Part shown: positions 17,513 to 27,871 of the stretch, in pieces
How positions within the stretch are numbered: position 1 is the first letter of the stretch
Layout: every line of letters starts with the position of its first letter
Source of the DNA: Kineosporia mesophila
Lineage (GTDB): Bacteria; Actinomycetota; Actinomycetes; Actinomycetales; Kineosporiaceae
DNA length: 64,000 bases
Direction: 5' to 3'
Assembly: GCF_021129235.1 (NCBI RefSeq)
Contig: NZ_JAJOMA010000003.1
Span: 248,001 to 312,000 of the forward strand
Made by a program: the position numbers and the translations under genes
The notes under the pieces: model-generated
Told to the model about the DNA's origin: nothing
The model's input: the letters and a program-made list of their open reading frames with translations, nothing else
Databases searched by the model: none

Positions 17513-18588
17513 CGACCACCACCGTGGCCGCCCGTCAACCGCCCCGGCGCAGCCTGGGTGGCCTGCCGCGCATGATCGCCCTGCGCCTGCTCACCATCCC
17601 CCTGGTGCTGTGGGCCCTGGCGACCCTCGTCTTCGTCGCCCTGCGGCTGCTGCCCGGCTCCCCCGCCACCAGCCTGGCCGGTGGCGGCTCGACCGACCAG
17701 AGCGCGGCCCAGCTCACCGCCAACGCCGCCGAGATCAGTGCCAACCTCGGCCTGGACAAGTCGCTTCCGCAGCAGTACCTGATCTACCTGCGCGACCTGG
17801 TGACCGGCGACTTCGGCTCGTCCTACTTCGGTGGCAACGACGTCCTCGGGCTGATCGGCAACGCGCTTCCCGCCACCATCGAGCTGACCGTGGCGGCCAT
17901 GCTGATCGCGGTCGTCCTGGGTGGCGTCACCGGCCTGTGGGCGGCGCTGCGCAAGGACACCTGGGTCGACACCACCACCCGGGCCGCCGCGACCGTCACC
18001 TTCAGCCTTCCCTGGTTCGCCCTGGGCGTGCTCGGCATCGTGGTGTTCGGGGTCTGGCTGGGCTGGCTCCCGGTGATCGGCCGGGTGCCGAACCAGCTAA
18101 GCTACCAGCCCCTGACCAACTTCGTGCTGGTGGACGCGATGCTCCAGGACCGGCCCGAGCTGATCTGGCCCTGGATCCAGCACCTGATCCTGCCCGCGTC
18201 CACCCTGGCGCTGTCCACGGCCGGTTTCATCACCCGGATCGTGCGCGCCAGTGTGCTGGAGGTGCTGGGCGACGACTTCGTCCGCACCGCCCAGATGAAG
18301 GGCCTGGACGAGAACCAGGTGGTGCGCCGGCACGTGCTGCGCAATGCCTCGCTGCCCATCATCACCGTGCTCGGGCTCCAGTTCGGCACGCTGCTGGGCG
18401 GTTCCACCGTCACCGAGACGGTCTTCTCCTACCCGGGTGTCGGTGTGCTGCTCGTGGACGCGGTGCTGCAGCGCGACTACCCGGTCGTGCAGGGCGCCGC
18501 ACTGGCGATCGCCCTGCTGTTCACACTGGTCAACGCGGCCGTCGACATCCTGTACCTGGTGCTGGACCCACGGCTGGGAGAGAGCTGA
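17509..18588 (+). CDS. ABC importer permease, DppB/OppB-like
   Basis: A 359-residue protein. The N-terminal helix is followed by a periplasm-side region with RLLPGSPAT, then a five-helix permease domain. The EAA motif is ASVLEVLGDDFVRTAQMKGLDENQVVRRHVLRNA, and the conserved GGSTVTETVFSYPGVGVLLVDAVLQRDYPVVQG marks it as OppB-type. It should form the channel with the preceding C-type permease. It is translationally coupled to it by four bases; the hydrolase start follows one base after this stop. Confidence 0.93.
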   Translation: MTTTTVAARQPPRRSLGGLPRMIALRLLTIPLVLWALATLVFVALRLLPGSPATSLAGGGSTDQSAAQLTANAAEISANLGLDKSLPQQYLIYLRDLVTGDFGSSYFGGNDVLGLIGNALPATIELTVAAMLIAVVLGGVTGLWAALRKDTWVDTTTRAAATVTFSLPWFALGVLGIVVFGVWLGWLPVIGRVPNQLSYQPLTNFVLVDAMLQDRPELIWPWIQHLILPASTLALSTAGFITRIVRASVLEVLGDDFVRTAQMKGLDENQVVRRHVLRNASLPIITVLGLQFGTLLGGSTVTETVFSYPGVGVLLVDAVLQRDYPVVQGAALAIALLFTLVNAAVDILYLVLDPRLGES

Positions 18589-18589
18589 C

Positions 18590-19270
18590 ATGGAAATCGT
18601 TCTGGTGCACGGCGCCGGCGGAACCCCCCGGACCTGGGCCCGGGTCCTCCCGCTGCTGGAGGAAAGCGGTTACGCCGTCAGCGCGGTGACGAACCCGATG
18701 ACGTCGCTCCTGGACGACGTCGCCACCACCACCGCCTGGATCGACGAGCACACCACCGGCGACGTGCTGCTGGTGGGTCACTCCTACGGCGGCGCGGTGA
18801 TCGGCGGCGCCGGGGTGCACCCCCGGGTGCGCGGCCTGGTCTACGTGGCCGCCTGGGGCCCCGACGCCGGTGAGTCGATCCAGGACATCCTGGTGCGCTA
18901 CCCCCCGGCCGAGGTCTCCCAGCACATGCTGCGCGGGCCCAACGGCGAGTGGACGTCGGCGGACACGCCGGAGTACTGGGCGGAGATCAACCCCGACGTC
19001 TCCCCCGAGATGCGCGTGCTCTGGAAGAGCGACACCCGGCCCAGCGCCAATGCCGTCTTCGAGCAGAAGGCCCCGGCCGCCGCCTGGCGTGACCGGCCGC
19101 GCTGGTACCTGGTCGCGGCGCAGGACAAGACGCTGCGCACGGACACCCAGCGGGACATGGCCGCGCGGATGGAGGCCGTCACGTACGACGTGCCCGGCAG
19201 CCACTCCGTACCCCAGGTCAGCCCCGGCCGGGTGGTGGAACTCATCGACGAGGCCGTGAAAGCCCTATGA
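18590..19270 (+). CDS. Alpha/beta hydrolase within the importer operon
   Basis: A 226-residue protein; a GGGAGAGAG stretch precedes the ATG at 18590. The oxyanion loop is VLVHGAGGTPRTW, the nucleophile elbow GHSYGG, and the C-terminal histidine lies in PGSHSVPQVSPG; the acid residue is probably the aspartate in AAQDKTL. It resembles short esterase/salicylate-ester hydrolases (EstC/MES type). There is no signal peptide, so it is cytoplasmic. Its place between permease and ATPase genes suggests it acts on the imported compound or an ester derivative of it. Confidence 0.88.
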   Translation: MEIVLVHGAGGTPRTWARVLPLLEESGYAVSAVTNPMTSLLDDVATTTAWIDEHTTGDVLLVGHSYGGAVIGGAGVHPRVRGLVYVAAWGPDAGESIQDILVRYPPAEVSQHMLRGPNGEWTSADTPEYWAEINPDVSPEMRVLWKSDTRPSANAVFEQKAPAAAWRDRPRWYLVAAQDKTLRTDTQRDMAARMEAVTYDVPGSHSVPQVSPGRVVELIDEAVKAL

Positions 19271-20270
19271 GCGAGACCGTGCTGAGCATCCGGGACCTCA
19301 AGGTCGAGTTCGACGTGCCCTCGGGCCGGCTGCCGGCCGTGAACGGGGTCAGCCTGGACCTGCGCGCCGGTGAGCTGCTGGCCCTGGTCGGCGAGTCCGG
19401 CTCGGGCAAGTCGGCCCTCACCATGGGCCTGACCGGGCTGAACCGTGGCCCTCGCACGCACATCTCGGGCACGGCCGACTACCGGGGCACCGATCTGGTG
19501 GCGGCGAGCCGGAAGCAGCTGCAGACCATCCGCGGCGCCGACATCGCGGTGGTGTTCCAGGACGCGCTGGCCGCGCTGAACCCGGTGCAGCGGGTCGGCA
19601 AGCAGGTCGCCGAGATGATCCGCCAGCACCAGAAGATCTCCAGGGCCGACGCCCTGACGAAGGCCCAGACCCTGCTCGGCGACGTCGGCATCCCCAACCC
19701 GCAGCAGAGTGCCCGGGCCTACCCGCACCAGCTCTCCGGCGGTATGCGCCAGCGCGTGATGATCGCGATCGCCCTGGCCAACGACCCGGGCGTGCTGATC
19801 GCCGACGAGCCCACCACCGCGCTCGACGTGACCATCCAGGCCCAGGTGCTGGCCCTGCTCAAGCGCATGCAGGCCGAGCACGGCAGCGCGATCGTGCTCA
19901 TCACCCACGACCTGGGCGTCGTCGCGGAGGTCGCCGACCGGATCGCCGTGATGTACGCCGGGCGCATCGTGGAGGTGGGCACCCGCGACGAGGTGCTCAA
20001 CTCCCCGCAGCACCCGTACACGATCGGCCTGCTCAACTCGATGCCCCGGATCGACGGTCCCCGGCCGCGCCGGCTGGCCGCGATCAAGGGCAGCCCGTTG
20101 TCCGGGGTGAAGCGCCCCGACGGCTGTGCCTTCGCCGCGCGCTGCGAGTTCGTCCACGACGCCTGCGCGGAACGGCCCGAGCTGGCGCAGCGCACCGCCG
20201 AACCGGACCATCTCGACGCCTGCTTCCTGCCCGCCGAGGCCAAGTCGGCCGCCCTGAGAGCCGGTGCCGC

Positions 20271-20274
<4 letters not shown>
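19267..20274 (+). CDS. ABC importer ATPase, DppD/OppD-like
   Basis: A 335-residue protein, coupled upstream by ATGA. Walker A is GESGSGKSA, the signature [12 protein letters not shown], Walker [17 protein letters not shown] and the switch [15 protein letters not shown]. The C-terminal oligopeptide-transporter extension has the usual cysteine cluster ([14 protein letters not shown]...C) that may bind an Fe-S cluster in Opp/Dpp ATPases. It forms a heterodimer with the next gene's product. Confidence 0.94.
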
Positions 20275-21261
<987 letters not shown>

Positions 21262-21272
<11 letters not shown>

Positions 21273-22020
21273 TGCCTACAACACCACCCAGGACGTCCGC
21301 GGCCGCTCCGACTACCTGACCGGCGCCAAGCCCGGTGAGAAGCCGCCGGCCCACGTGCCGTTCGACCCGCAGCGCATCCTCACCCGGATGGACGCCGCCG
21401 GCGTGGACATGGCCATGGTCTGCTCGCTGGCCCAGCGCATCGAGAACGACTTCCTCATCGACATGGTGAGCAAGCACCCCACCCGGTTCATCGGTTTCGG
21501 CCAGGTGATGCCGCAGGCCGACAACGCGATCGACGAGATCGAGCGCTTCGCCGCGGCCGGGCTGAAGGGCCTGAAGCTGCACCCGAGCATGCACGGCTAC
21601 CACGTGGCCGACCACGGCCTGCTCGACCCGGTCTTCGAGAAGTGCGCTTCGCTGGGACTTCCGGTCCTGATCAACGCTCTGGACGACGCGTTCTGCGCAC
21701 CGCTGGCCATCGAGGAGATCGCCAAGGACCACCCGAACGTGCCGACGATCATCGCGCACATGGGTGCGGTCTGGAACGTGCCCGAGGCGATCATCGTGGC
21801 CGAGCGCCAGCCGCACGTGTACCTGGAGACCTCGGCCACCCTGATGTCCGACGTGCGGCGGGCCTACGCCCGCCTGGGCGCCTCGAAGATCCTGCTGGGC
21901 AGCGAATGGCCGGGCTCCGACTTCGATCTCGAGCGCTTCAAGATTGCCAAGGCGATCCCCGACGAGGCCGACCGCGCGCTGGTCGAGGGCGGGAACTTCG
22001 CGAAGATCCTCGGCCTGTGA
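21262..22020 (+). CDS. Amidohydrolase-fold protein lacking the usual metal ligands
   Basis: A 252-residue TIM-barrel protein of the amidohydrolase-2 type. The TTG at 21262 is preceded by AAGGAG (21246-21251) and gives MIIDAYNT; the gene overlaps the ATPase by eleven bases. The family normally begins IDAHxH, but here both histidines are replaced (Tyr6, Thr8). The usual LIHxG after strand 5 reads LINALDD, and the usual GSDxP reads GSEWPGSD. GLKLHPSMHGY and IIAHMG are kept. It therefore looks like a divergent or non-hydrolytic family member. It is coupled to the deaminase-like gene by GTGA. Confidence 0.82.
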
Positions 22021-22442
22021 TCCGGGTTTCCGCGGCGGGCCTGTCCCCGGACGACGTTGAGCTCCTGGACACGGCCCAGGACCTGCTGGGACGAGTCTGG
22101 GTGCACGGCCGCCACGAGGTGGCCACCGCCCTGCGCACCCGGGACGGGAAGATCCACACCGGCGTCCACGTCGAGGGGTCCTGCCGCCGCAGCTCGATCT
22201 GCGCCGAGGGCATCGCCATCGGCACGGTGCTGAGCAACGGCAGCGCGCTCGACATCGAGGCCGTGGTCTCGGTGCAGATCAAACCGGCCGACCGCTTCCG
22301 GGTGATCGCGCCCTGCGGTGTTTGCCGCGAGCTGATCAGTGACTACAGCCCGGACGCGCGGGTCTGGGTGACCGCCGGCGAGACCCTGGAGACCTACCAG
22401 GCTCTCGACCTGCTGCCCGAGAAGTCGCGCCGGGTCTGGTAA
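22017..22442 (+). CDS. Cytidine/blasticidin-S deaminase-like protein
   Basis: A 141-residue protein from a GTG that overlaps the previous stop. The zinc-deaminase pattern is complete: CAE (Cys62-Ala63-Glu64) and PCGVC (Cys100, Cys103). The preceding ATALRTRDGKIHTGVHVEG and the C-terminal LLP...VW resemble blasticidin-S deaminase as much as cytidine deaminase: the asparagine of the NVE nucleoside-binding motif is His51 in HVE. It should deaminate an aminated heterocycle, but the substrate cannot be read from sequence. It is cytoplasmic and part of the importer operon. Confidence 0.85.
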   Translation: MIRVSAAGLSPDDVELLDTAQDLLGRVWVHGRHEVATALRTRDGKIHTGVHVEGSCRRSSICAEGIAIGTVLSNGSALDIEAVVSVQIKPADRFRVIAPCGVCRELISDYSPDARVWVTAGETLETYQALDLLPEKSRRVW

Positions 22443-22459
22443 ACAAAAATGGAGGACGC

Positions 22460-23218
22460 ATGAACAGCCCGGTTTTCTGGGAACGCCAGACCTCGCCGGA
22501 GGCCGGCGAGATGGTGAAGCGCACCGACGCCGTGATCATCCCGGTCGGCGCGATCGAACAGCACGGCCCGCACCTGCCACTGGCGGTCGACACGCTGATC
22601 TGCCAGGCCGTGGCCGAGGCCGTCTCGGCGCAGACCGGTGTGCCGGTGCTGCCGCCGGTCACCTACGGCGTGTCCGGTTCGCACGGTGACTTCCCGGGCA
22701 CCGTCGCGCTGCGGCCCGAGACCATGATCGCCGTGATGGAAGACCTGATCGACTCGCTGCACGCCAGTGGCGTGCGGCAGTTCGTGCTGCTGAACGGGCA
22801 CATCTGGAACAACGGCGCGCTCGACGTCACCGCCGAGAAACTGCGCGTGCGGCACCCGGACTCGCGGGTGCGGGCCCTGGGCTACGTGACCATGTACCCC
22901 GGCCCGGAGGTCAACGGCCGGGTGCAGTTCGGGCGCGGCCTGATGCACGCCAACTTCTTCGAGACCTCGGTGATGCTGCACCTGCACCCCGATCTGGTAC
23001 GGATGGAGCGGGCCACCTCGCACGTCGACGTGGACTCGTTCTGGGACTACCGGATGGACCAGGTCAGTGACACCGGTGTCTGGGGCCGCGAGGTCCAGGA
23101 GGCCAGCGCCGGGCACGGCCGGGAGGAGTTCGACCGCTGTGTGCAGACCACCGCGAAGGCCGTCGCCTCCGCCGTCGCCGAGCCCTGGCCGGACCCCACC
23201 CACCGGCCCACCGTCTGA
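22460..23218 (+). CDS. Creatininase-family amidohydrolase, divergent metal site
   Basis: A 252-residue protein; GGAGG precedes the ATG. The first metal motif is intact: GAIEQHGPHLPLAVDT with Glu33, His35 and Asp44. The second motif NGHxxN is present as NGHIWNNG, with His114. The position used for Glu122 in creatininase is Trp116 here, and the HAGE motif of other family members reads HANF (163-166). One ligand of the second metal therefore seems lost or moved, perhaps to Glu168. The family opens cyclic amides or cleaves formamides and peptides. It lies 17 bases after the deaminase gene. Confidence 0.87.
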   Translation: MNSPVFWERQTSPEAGEMVKRTDAVIIPVGAIEQHGPHLPLAVDTLICQAVAEAVSAQTGVPVLPPVTYGVSGSHGDFPGTVALRPETMIAVMEDLIDSLHASGVRQFVLLNGHIWNNGALDVTAEKLRVRHPDSRVRALGYVTMYPGPEVNGRVQFGRGLMHANFFETSVMLHLHPDLVRMERATSHVDVDSFWDYRMDQVSDTGVWGREVQEASAGHGREEFDRCVQTTAKAVASAVAEPWPDPTHRPTV

Positions 23219-23231
23219 AAGGCATTCCCGC

Positions 23232-23864
23232 ATGAAGATCTACGACATCACCCTGCCGATCCACCCGAAGATGCTGCACTGGGGCCGCAAGCCCGAGGTC
23301 GAGGTGGTCGAGTCGCTGGAGAACGGCGACGCGAGCAACGTGACCCGCTGGCGCCTGGGCGCGCACACCGGCACCCACGTCGACGCCCCCGCGCACTTCG
23401 TCGACGGCGCCACGCCGATCGACAAGGTCTCGCTGTACTCGATGGTCGGCCCGGCCATCGTCGCCGACTGCACCCAGGTCGAGGGTGAGGTGCTGCCCGA
23501 GCACCTGGAGGCCGCGGGTGTCGCCGGGCACCAGCGGGTGCTGCTGAAGACCACGAACTCGGCCGGCCCGCTGAAGGAGACCGAGCGGGCACAGACCTGG
23601 GTGGGCGTCGGCCCGGCCGCCTCGCAGTGGCTGGTGGACCACGGCGTCGAGCTGATCGGTACCGACTACATGACCCTCGAGCACCACACCCGCACCGACA
23701 CCTGGGACTCCCACCACGTCCTCCTGAACGCCGGCGTCCTCATCCTGGAGAACGCCGACCTGGACGAGGTGCCCCCGGGCGAGTACGAATTGGTGTGTCT
23801 GCCGACGAAACTGGTCGACGCCGACGGCGCCTTCACCCGCGCCATCCTGATCGAGAGGGACTGA
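23232..23864 (+). CDS. Cyclase-family (kynurenine formamidase-like) metal hydrolase
   Basis: A 210-residue protein of the PF04199 cyclase fold. The signature HTGTHVDAPAHF supplies His45, His49, Asp51 and His55, the usual metal ligands and general base of kynurenine formamidase and isatin hydrolase. The N-terminus IYDITLPI fits the family. It should hydrolyse an amide, formamide or lactam ring. It lies 13 bases after the creatininase gene in the same operon. A second, distantly related member occurs at 56792-57607. Confidence 0.88.
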   Translation: MKIYDITLPIHPKMLHWGRKPEVEVVESLENGDASNVTRWRLGAHTGTHVDAPAHFVDGATPIDKVSLYSMVGPAIVADCTQVEGEVLPEHLEAAGVAGHQRVLLKTTNSAGPLKETERAQTWVGVGPAASQWLVDHGVELIGTDYMTLEHHTRTDTWDSHHVLLNAGVLILENADLDEVPPGEYELVCLPTKLVDADGAFTRAILIERD

Positions 23865-23872
23865 GACCCGTC

Positions 23873-25387
23873 ATGCCTGAGGTAGCGATCGCGGCACCCC
23901 ACCCCGACGCGGTGGCGGCCGCCCGCACGGTGGTCGCCGGCGGCGGTGGGGCGGTGGACGCCGCGATCGCGGCCGCGGCCGCCCTGACCGTGGCCTACCC
24001 GCACCAGTGTTCGGTGGGCGGTGACCTGATCGCCCTGATCCGCAAGCCCTCCGGTGAGGTGCGGGCGGTGATCTCCGCCGGTGCGGCGGCTTCCGCTTTC
24101 GACCCGGCGTCCGTCGCCGGTCTCGACCGGATGCCGCCCGGTGGTCCCCTGGCCATCACGGTGCCGGGGGTCGTGGCCGGCTGGGCCGAACTGGCCTCGC
24201 TCGGCGCCCGGTTGCCGCTGTCCGACCTCCTGCAGCCGGCCGTCGGGCTGGCGGCGGACGGGGTCGAGGTGAGCCCCGGCCTGGTGCGGGGCACCGTCGA
24301 CCGGCTCCCGGTGGTCCGCGCCGATCCGGGTCTGTCGGCGTTGCTGCTCGATGACGACGGTGAGCCCCGGGCGGCCGGGTCACCTCTCGTGCAGCCCGCC
24401 CTGGCGGGCACCCTGACCCAGATCGCCCACGACTGGCGCTCGTTCTACACCGGCCCGCTCGCCGAGCGGGTCGCGGCCGCGCTGGAGCGGTTCGGCAGCC
24501 CGCTGCGGGCCCCGGACCTGGCGGCCCACCGGGCCGAGGTCTGCGAACCGCTCCGCCGCACTGAAAACGACGTGGTCTGGTCGGTCGCTCCCCCGCCCAG
24601 CCAGGGAGCGGCTCTGCTGGCCGTGCTCGCCGCCCCGCCGGCCGGACGGCTCGCCGCCGCCCGCCAGGCCGAGCTGCGCCGTGACGCCCTGCTCGGCGAC
24701 CCCGCGAAGGGCCCGATCGACGTGGAGGCACTGCTCGGCGCGTCCGCCGCGTCCGTCTCCCAGCTGCCGACCGGCCCCAAACCGGCCGGCGACACCGTGG
24801 CCGTGACCGCCGTGGGCTCCGACGGCACCGCGGTCACGCTGATCCAGAGCGTGTTCCAGACCTTCGGTTCCGGCCTGCTCGACCCGGGGACCGGCATCGT
24901 GTTCCACAACCGGGGCTCCGCGTTCAGCATCGACGAGGCCCACCCGGGCCGCGTGCAGCCGGGCGCCCGCCCCCCGCACACCCTCTGCCCGGTGATCGCG
25001 GTCAGTGGCGACACCGTGATGGCCCTGGGCTGTCAGGGCGGCCGCGCCCAGGCCTGGATCCTCTCCCAGGTCGCGGAAGACGCCCTGGTGACGGACGACC
25101 TGAGCGCGGTCCTGGACCGCCCGCGCTGGGTGATCGGCTCCCGCGACCTCGGCATGCCCTCCCCCACCCTGCTGCTGGAGCCCGGCGTCCCCGGTACGGA
25201 AGCTCTTTCGTCCGCCGCGACCGACCTGGGCCTGACCGTGGTGACCTCCGGCACCAAGCGCGACGACGCGGGCCACGTCCAGGTCAGCCGCCTGACCAGG
25301 ACCGGCCTGGCCGCGGCCGCCGACCCCCGGGCCGACGGGGTGGGAACCGTCCTGACCAGCCCCCGGAGTGCCCGGCACCATGCCTGA
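23873..25387 (+). CDS. Gamma-glutamyltransferase-family Ntn hydrolase
   Basis: A 504-residue protein. The N-terminal nucleophile is Thr308 in GDTVAVTAVGSDG, aligning with the T of TTHYSVVD in E. coli GGT; FGSGLLDPGTGIVFHNRGSAFS and the PGARPPHTLCP stretch follow as in the family. Self-cleavage before Thr308 would give chains of about 307 and 197 residues. No signal peptide is visible, so unlike most GGTs it is probably cytoplasmic. It may remove a gamma-glutamyl or similar acyl group from the imported compound. It overlaps the next gene by eight bases. Confidence 0.86.
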   Translation: MPEVAIAAPHPDAVAAARTVVAGGGGAVDAAIAAAAALTVAYPHQCSVGGDLIALIRKPSGEVRAVISAGAAASAFDPASVAGLDRMPPGGPLAITVPGVVAGWAELASLGARLPLSDLLQPAVGLAADGVEVSPGLVRGTVDRLPVVRADPGLSALLLDDDGEPRAAGSPLVQPALAGTLTQIAHDWRSFYTGPLAERVAAALERFGSPLRAPDLAAHRAEVCEPLRRTENDVVWSVAPPPSQGAALLAVLAAPPAGRLAAARQAELRRDALLGDPAKGPIDVEALLGASAASVSQLPTGPKPAGDTVAVTAVGSDGTAVTLIQSVFQTFGSGLLDPGTGIVFHNRGSAFSIDEAHPGRVQPGARPPHTLCPVIAVSGDTVMALGCQGGRAQAWILSQVAEDALVTDDLSAVLDRPRWVIGSRDLGMPSPTLLLEPGVPGTEALSSAATDLGLTVVTSGTKRDDAGHVQVSRLTRTGLAAAADPRADGVGTVLTSPRSARHHA

Positions 25388-26978
25388 CCTCCTCATCACC
25401 GGCGACATCCACACCCTGGCGCCGGAGCACGAGATGCCGGCCCGGGTCGAGGCGATCGGCGTGCGCGACGGGGCCGTCGTGTCCTGGGGGTCACGGGGGT
25501 GGGTGCGGGCCGAGCTCGGCGGGCGGGTGCGCGAGATCGACCTGCCCGGAACGGTCCTGCCGGGCTTCACCGACAGCCACGTGCACGTGCTGTGGGCCGG
25601 CCGGCGTCAGGACCGGTGCGACCTCAGCGATGTGCGCAGCGTCGAGGAGATCGGGCGGCGGCTGGCCGAATTCGCGGCGGGCCACCCGGGCTGGATCGAG
25701 GCCGACGCCGAGTTCGAGGCGATCGACCTGGCCGAGGGCCACCTGCCCGACCGCTTCGACCTCGACCGGGCCTGCCCGGGCCGGCGCGTGGTGCTCGACC
25801 GCAAGGGCCACGACGCGATCGTCAGCTCACCGGTGCTGCTCGACGCCGGGATCACCGCCACCACCCCGGACCCGGCCGGCGGCCGGATCCACCGCGACCG
25901 CACCGGCCGCCCGACCGGGCTGCTGATCGAGCACCCCGCCGTGGCCCTGGTCCGGACCGTGCAGCCCGCACCGGATCTCGAGACCCGCATCCGCTGGATC
26001 CGGCTCGGCCAGGCCGAGCTGCTGCGCCAGGGCATCACCACCGCGATGGACCCGGCCGTCACCCTGGCCGAGCTCCCGGCCTGGATCAGCGCCGCCCAGG
26101 AGGGCTGGCTGGGTCAGCGCTCGGTGGTCATGCCGCTGGGCTCGGACGACGTGAGCCCTCTCGAGATTGCCTCTTTCCTGGACGCTTCCGGGATCGACGA
26201 CGTCGACCCCGGCCGGCTCCGGACCGGGCCCACGAAACTCTTCCTGGACGGCGGCGGTTCGCTGGGCACGGCGTGGCGTTCCAGTCCCTGGCCGGGTCCC
26301 GGGAAGCCGGACCACGGCAACCAGAGCATCACCCTCGACACCCTGCGCGCGCACTGCTCGGCCGGTCTGCGCGGACGGGGCGTCGGGGTGCACGCGGTCG
26401 GCGACGCCGCGATCGACGCCCTGCTCGACGTGCTCGAGGTGCTGAACTGGGCCGGCGACCAGCCCTACCGGGGCAGCGGGTTCCACATCATCCACGGCTA
26501 CCTCTCCCCCAGCGGTTCGGCGTTGTCGCGGGCCGCCCGCCTCGGCGTACCCGTCTCCGCCCATCCAGCCCTGCAGTGGGCCTTCGGCACCGCCCTGATC
26601 GACCGGCTCAGCGAGGCCGAGGCCGCCCAGGCCAACCCCCTGCGTTCCTGGCTCGACGCCGGGGTACTGGTCGGTGGCGGCAGCGACGGCCCGGGCCCGC
26701 CCCTGTCCCCGCTCTTCGGCATGTGGCAGGCCCGCACTCGCATGGTGCGAGGCCGCGCCACCCCGCTCGGAACGTCCCAGGCCATCACCCCCGCCGAGGC
26801 CCTGACGCTGTTCACCACCGGCGCCGCCGCGATCACCGGAACCCGCGGCCACCTGTCCCCGGGCGGCCCCGCCGACCTGGTCGCCCTCGACGTCAACCCC
26901 CTGACCTGCGACGACGAGGAGCTACGGCAGGGCCGGGTGCTGACCACCCTGGTGGACGCCCGGCCGGCCCTGACCTGA
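25380..26978 (+). CDS. YtcJ-like amidohydrolase (amidohydrolase-3 family)
   Basis: A 532-residue protein; the ATG at 25380 lies within the last codons of the previous gene. The metal motifs are intact: GFTDSHVHVLWAG (HxH), IIHGYLSPSG, VGVHAVGDAAIDALLDVL and GGGSDGPGPPLSPL (Asp ligand). It ends with the beta-sandwich motif LSPGGPADLVALDVNPL. The family includes N-substituted formamide deformylase and many uncharacterised amidases. It is the last gene of the operon, 27 bases before the convergent PilZ gene. Confidence 0.9.
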   Translation: MPDLLITGDIHTLAPEHEMPARVEAIGVRDGAVVSWGSRGWVRAELGGRVREIDLPGTVLPGFTDSHVHVLWAGRRQDRCDLSDVRSVEEIGRRLAEFAAGHPGWIEADAEFEAIDLAEGHLPDRFDLDRACPGRRVVLDRKGHDAIVSSPVLLDAGITATTPDPAGGRIHRDRTGRPTGLLIEHPAVALVRTVQPAPDLETRIRWIRLGQAELLRQGITTAMDPAVTLAELPAWISAAQEGWLGQRSVVMPLGSDDVSPLEIASFLDASGIDDVDPGRLRTGPTKLFLDGGGSLGTAWRSSPWPGPGKPDHGNQSITLDTLRAHCSAGLRGRGVGVHAVGDAAIDALLDVLEVLNWAGDQPYRGSGFHIIHGYLSPSGSALSRAARLGVPVSAHPALQWAFGTALIDRLSEAEAAQANPLRSWLDAGVLVGGGSDGPGPPLSPLFGMWQARTRMVRGRATPLGTSQAITPAEALTLFTTGAAAITGTRGHLSPGGPADLVALDVNPLTCDDEELRQGRVLTTLVDARPALT

Positions 26979-27005
26979 GGGGTCAGCGGTGTCCGGGCGG
27001 GTCGA

Positions 27006-27746
27006 TCACCTCGGGCTTGTCCTGCGGCCGGAGAGAGTTCCCCGTTCGCGGTTGAACACCAGGCGCACCAGGCGTTCGCGGTCGATGGGTGAGATGTCGG
27101 TGAACTCGGCGCGGAAGCCCTTGCGGGTCTCCTCCAGCACGATCATCAGCACCGGCACCAGGTCGCCGCCGGGCAGGGTGACCTCGCCGTAGATCTGGAC
27201 GCCGGGGGCGATCGGGGCGCTCCCCTCCAGGTCGGCGCACAGTCCACCGGCCGAGATGGACGTGGTGACGCCGATCAGGGTGGCCATCGCCTCGGGGCCC
27301 GGGCCCATCGCGGCCAGCGAACCCGGCTGCAGGGGGCGGCGGGTCGGTGAACCCCGGTGGGCACCCGTCTGTGCCGGGCGCCCCATCAGTGTCCCGCGGA
27401 ACTCCAGGTTCACCGGCCCCCGGACGTTCTCCCGGCGCTGGTCGGTGAGGGAGGCCGGGCGGATCGCCTTCGACGGCTGGGGCTTCGGCGAGCGCAGCAT
27501 GAGATCGCCCGCGGTGGCGACGATCTCGACGTCCATCTGCATCGGGCCGGAGTCGGTGGAGAGGTCGACGGTGAGCGGGCCGGACGCGGGGCCCGGGAGC
27601 CCGGCGTCCTGAAGGCTGCGCAGGTCGGCCAGCACCGGGATCGCCCAGCCGGGCCCGGTCAGGTCCACGGTGCGCAGCGAGCGCATCGACACCTCGACGT
27701 CACCGGCCCGCACGACCAGCTTGCTGCCCCCGGCGATCGACGCCAT
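27006..27746 (-). CDS. PilZ-domain-like protein (probable c-di-GMP receptor)
   Basis: A 246-residue protein from the ATG at 27746 (MASIAGGSKLVVR); an in-frame extension upstream shows no conservation. The layout is a YcgR-like N-terminal domain (about residues 1-95), then RRENVR, matching the PilZ RxxxR switch, and after a variable, basic Pro/Gly-rich insertion TSISAGG in place of the (D/N)xSxxG motif. The first residue of that second motif is Thr, so binding may be weaker. With four GGDEF proteins in the window, a c-di-GMP effector is plausible. There is no membrane segment. Confidence 0.72.
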   Translation of the reverse strand: MASIAGGSKLVVRAGDVEVSMRSLRTVDLTGPGWAIPVLADLRSLQDAGLPGPASGPLTVDLSTDSGPMQMDVEIVATAGDLMLRSPKPQPSKAIRPASLTDQRRENVRGPVNLEFRGTLMGRPAQTGAHRGSPTRRPLQPGSLAAMGPGPEAMATLIGVTTSISAGGLCADLEGSAPIAPGVQIYGEVTLPGGDLVPVLMIVLEETRKGFRAEFTDISPIDRERLVRLVFNRERGTLSGRRTSPR

Positions 27747-27871
27747 CTGAACCCCATCCTCGTTCCGGCCCACCTCTGCCGGATCCAGTGTGGGGCCGTC
27801 ACAGCCTGTTGTCCGGTGATGGACGAACTGATCACCCGAACGCAGCAGGCCGTGACGTCCGGTCACGAATT

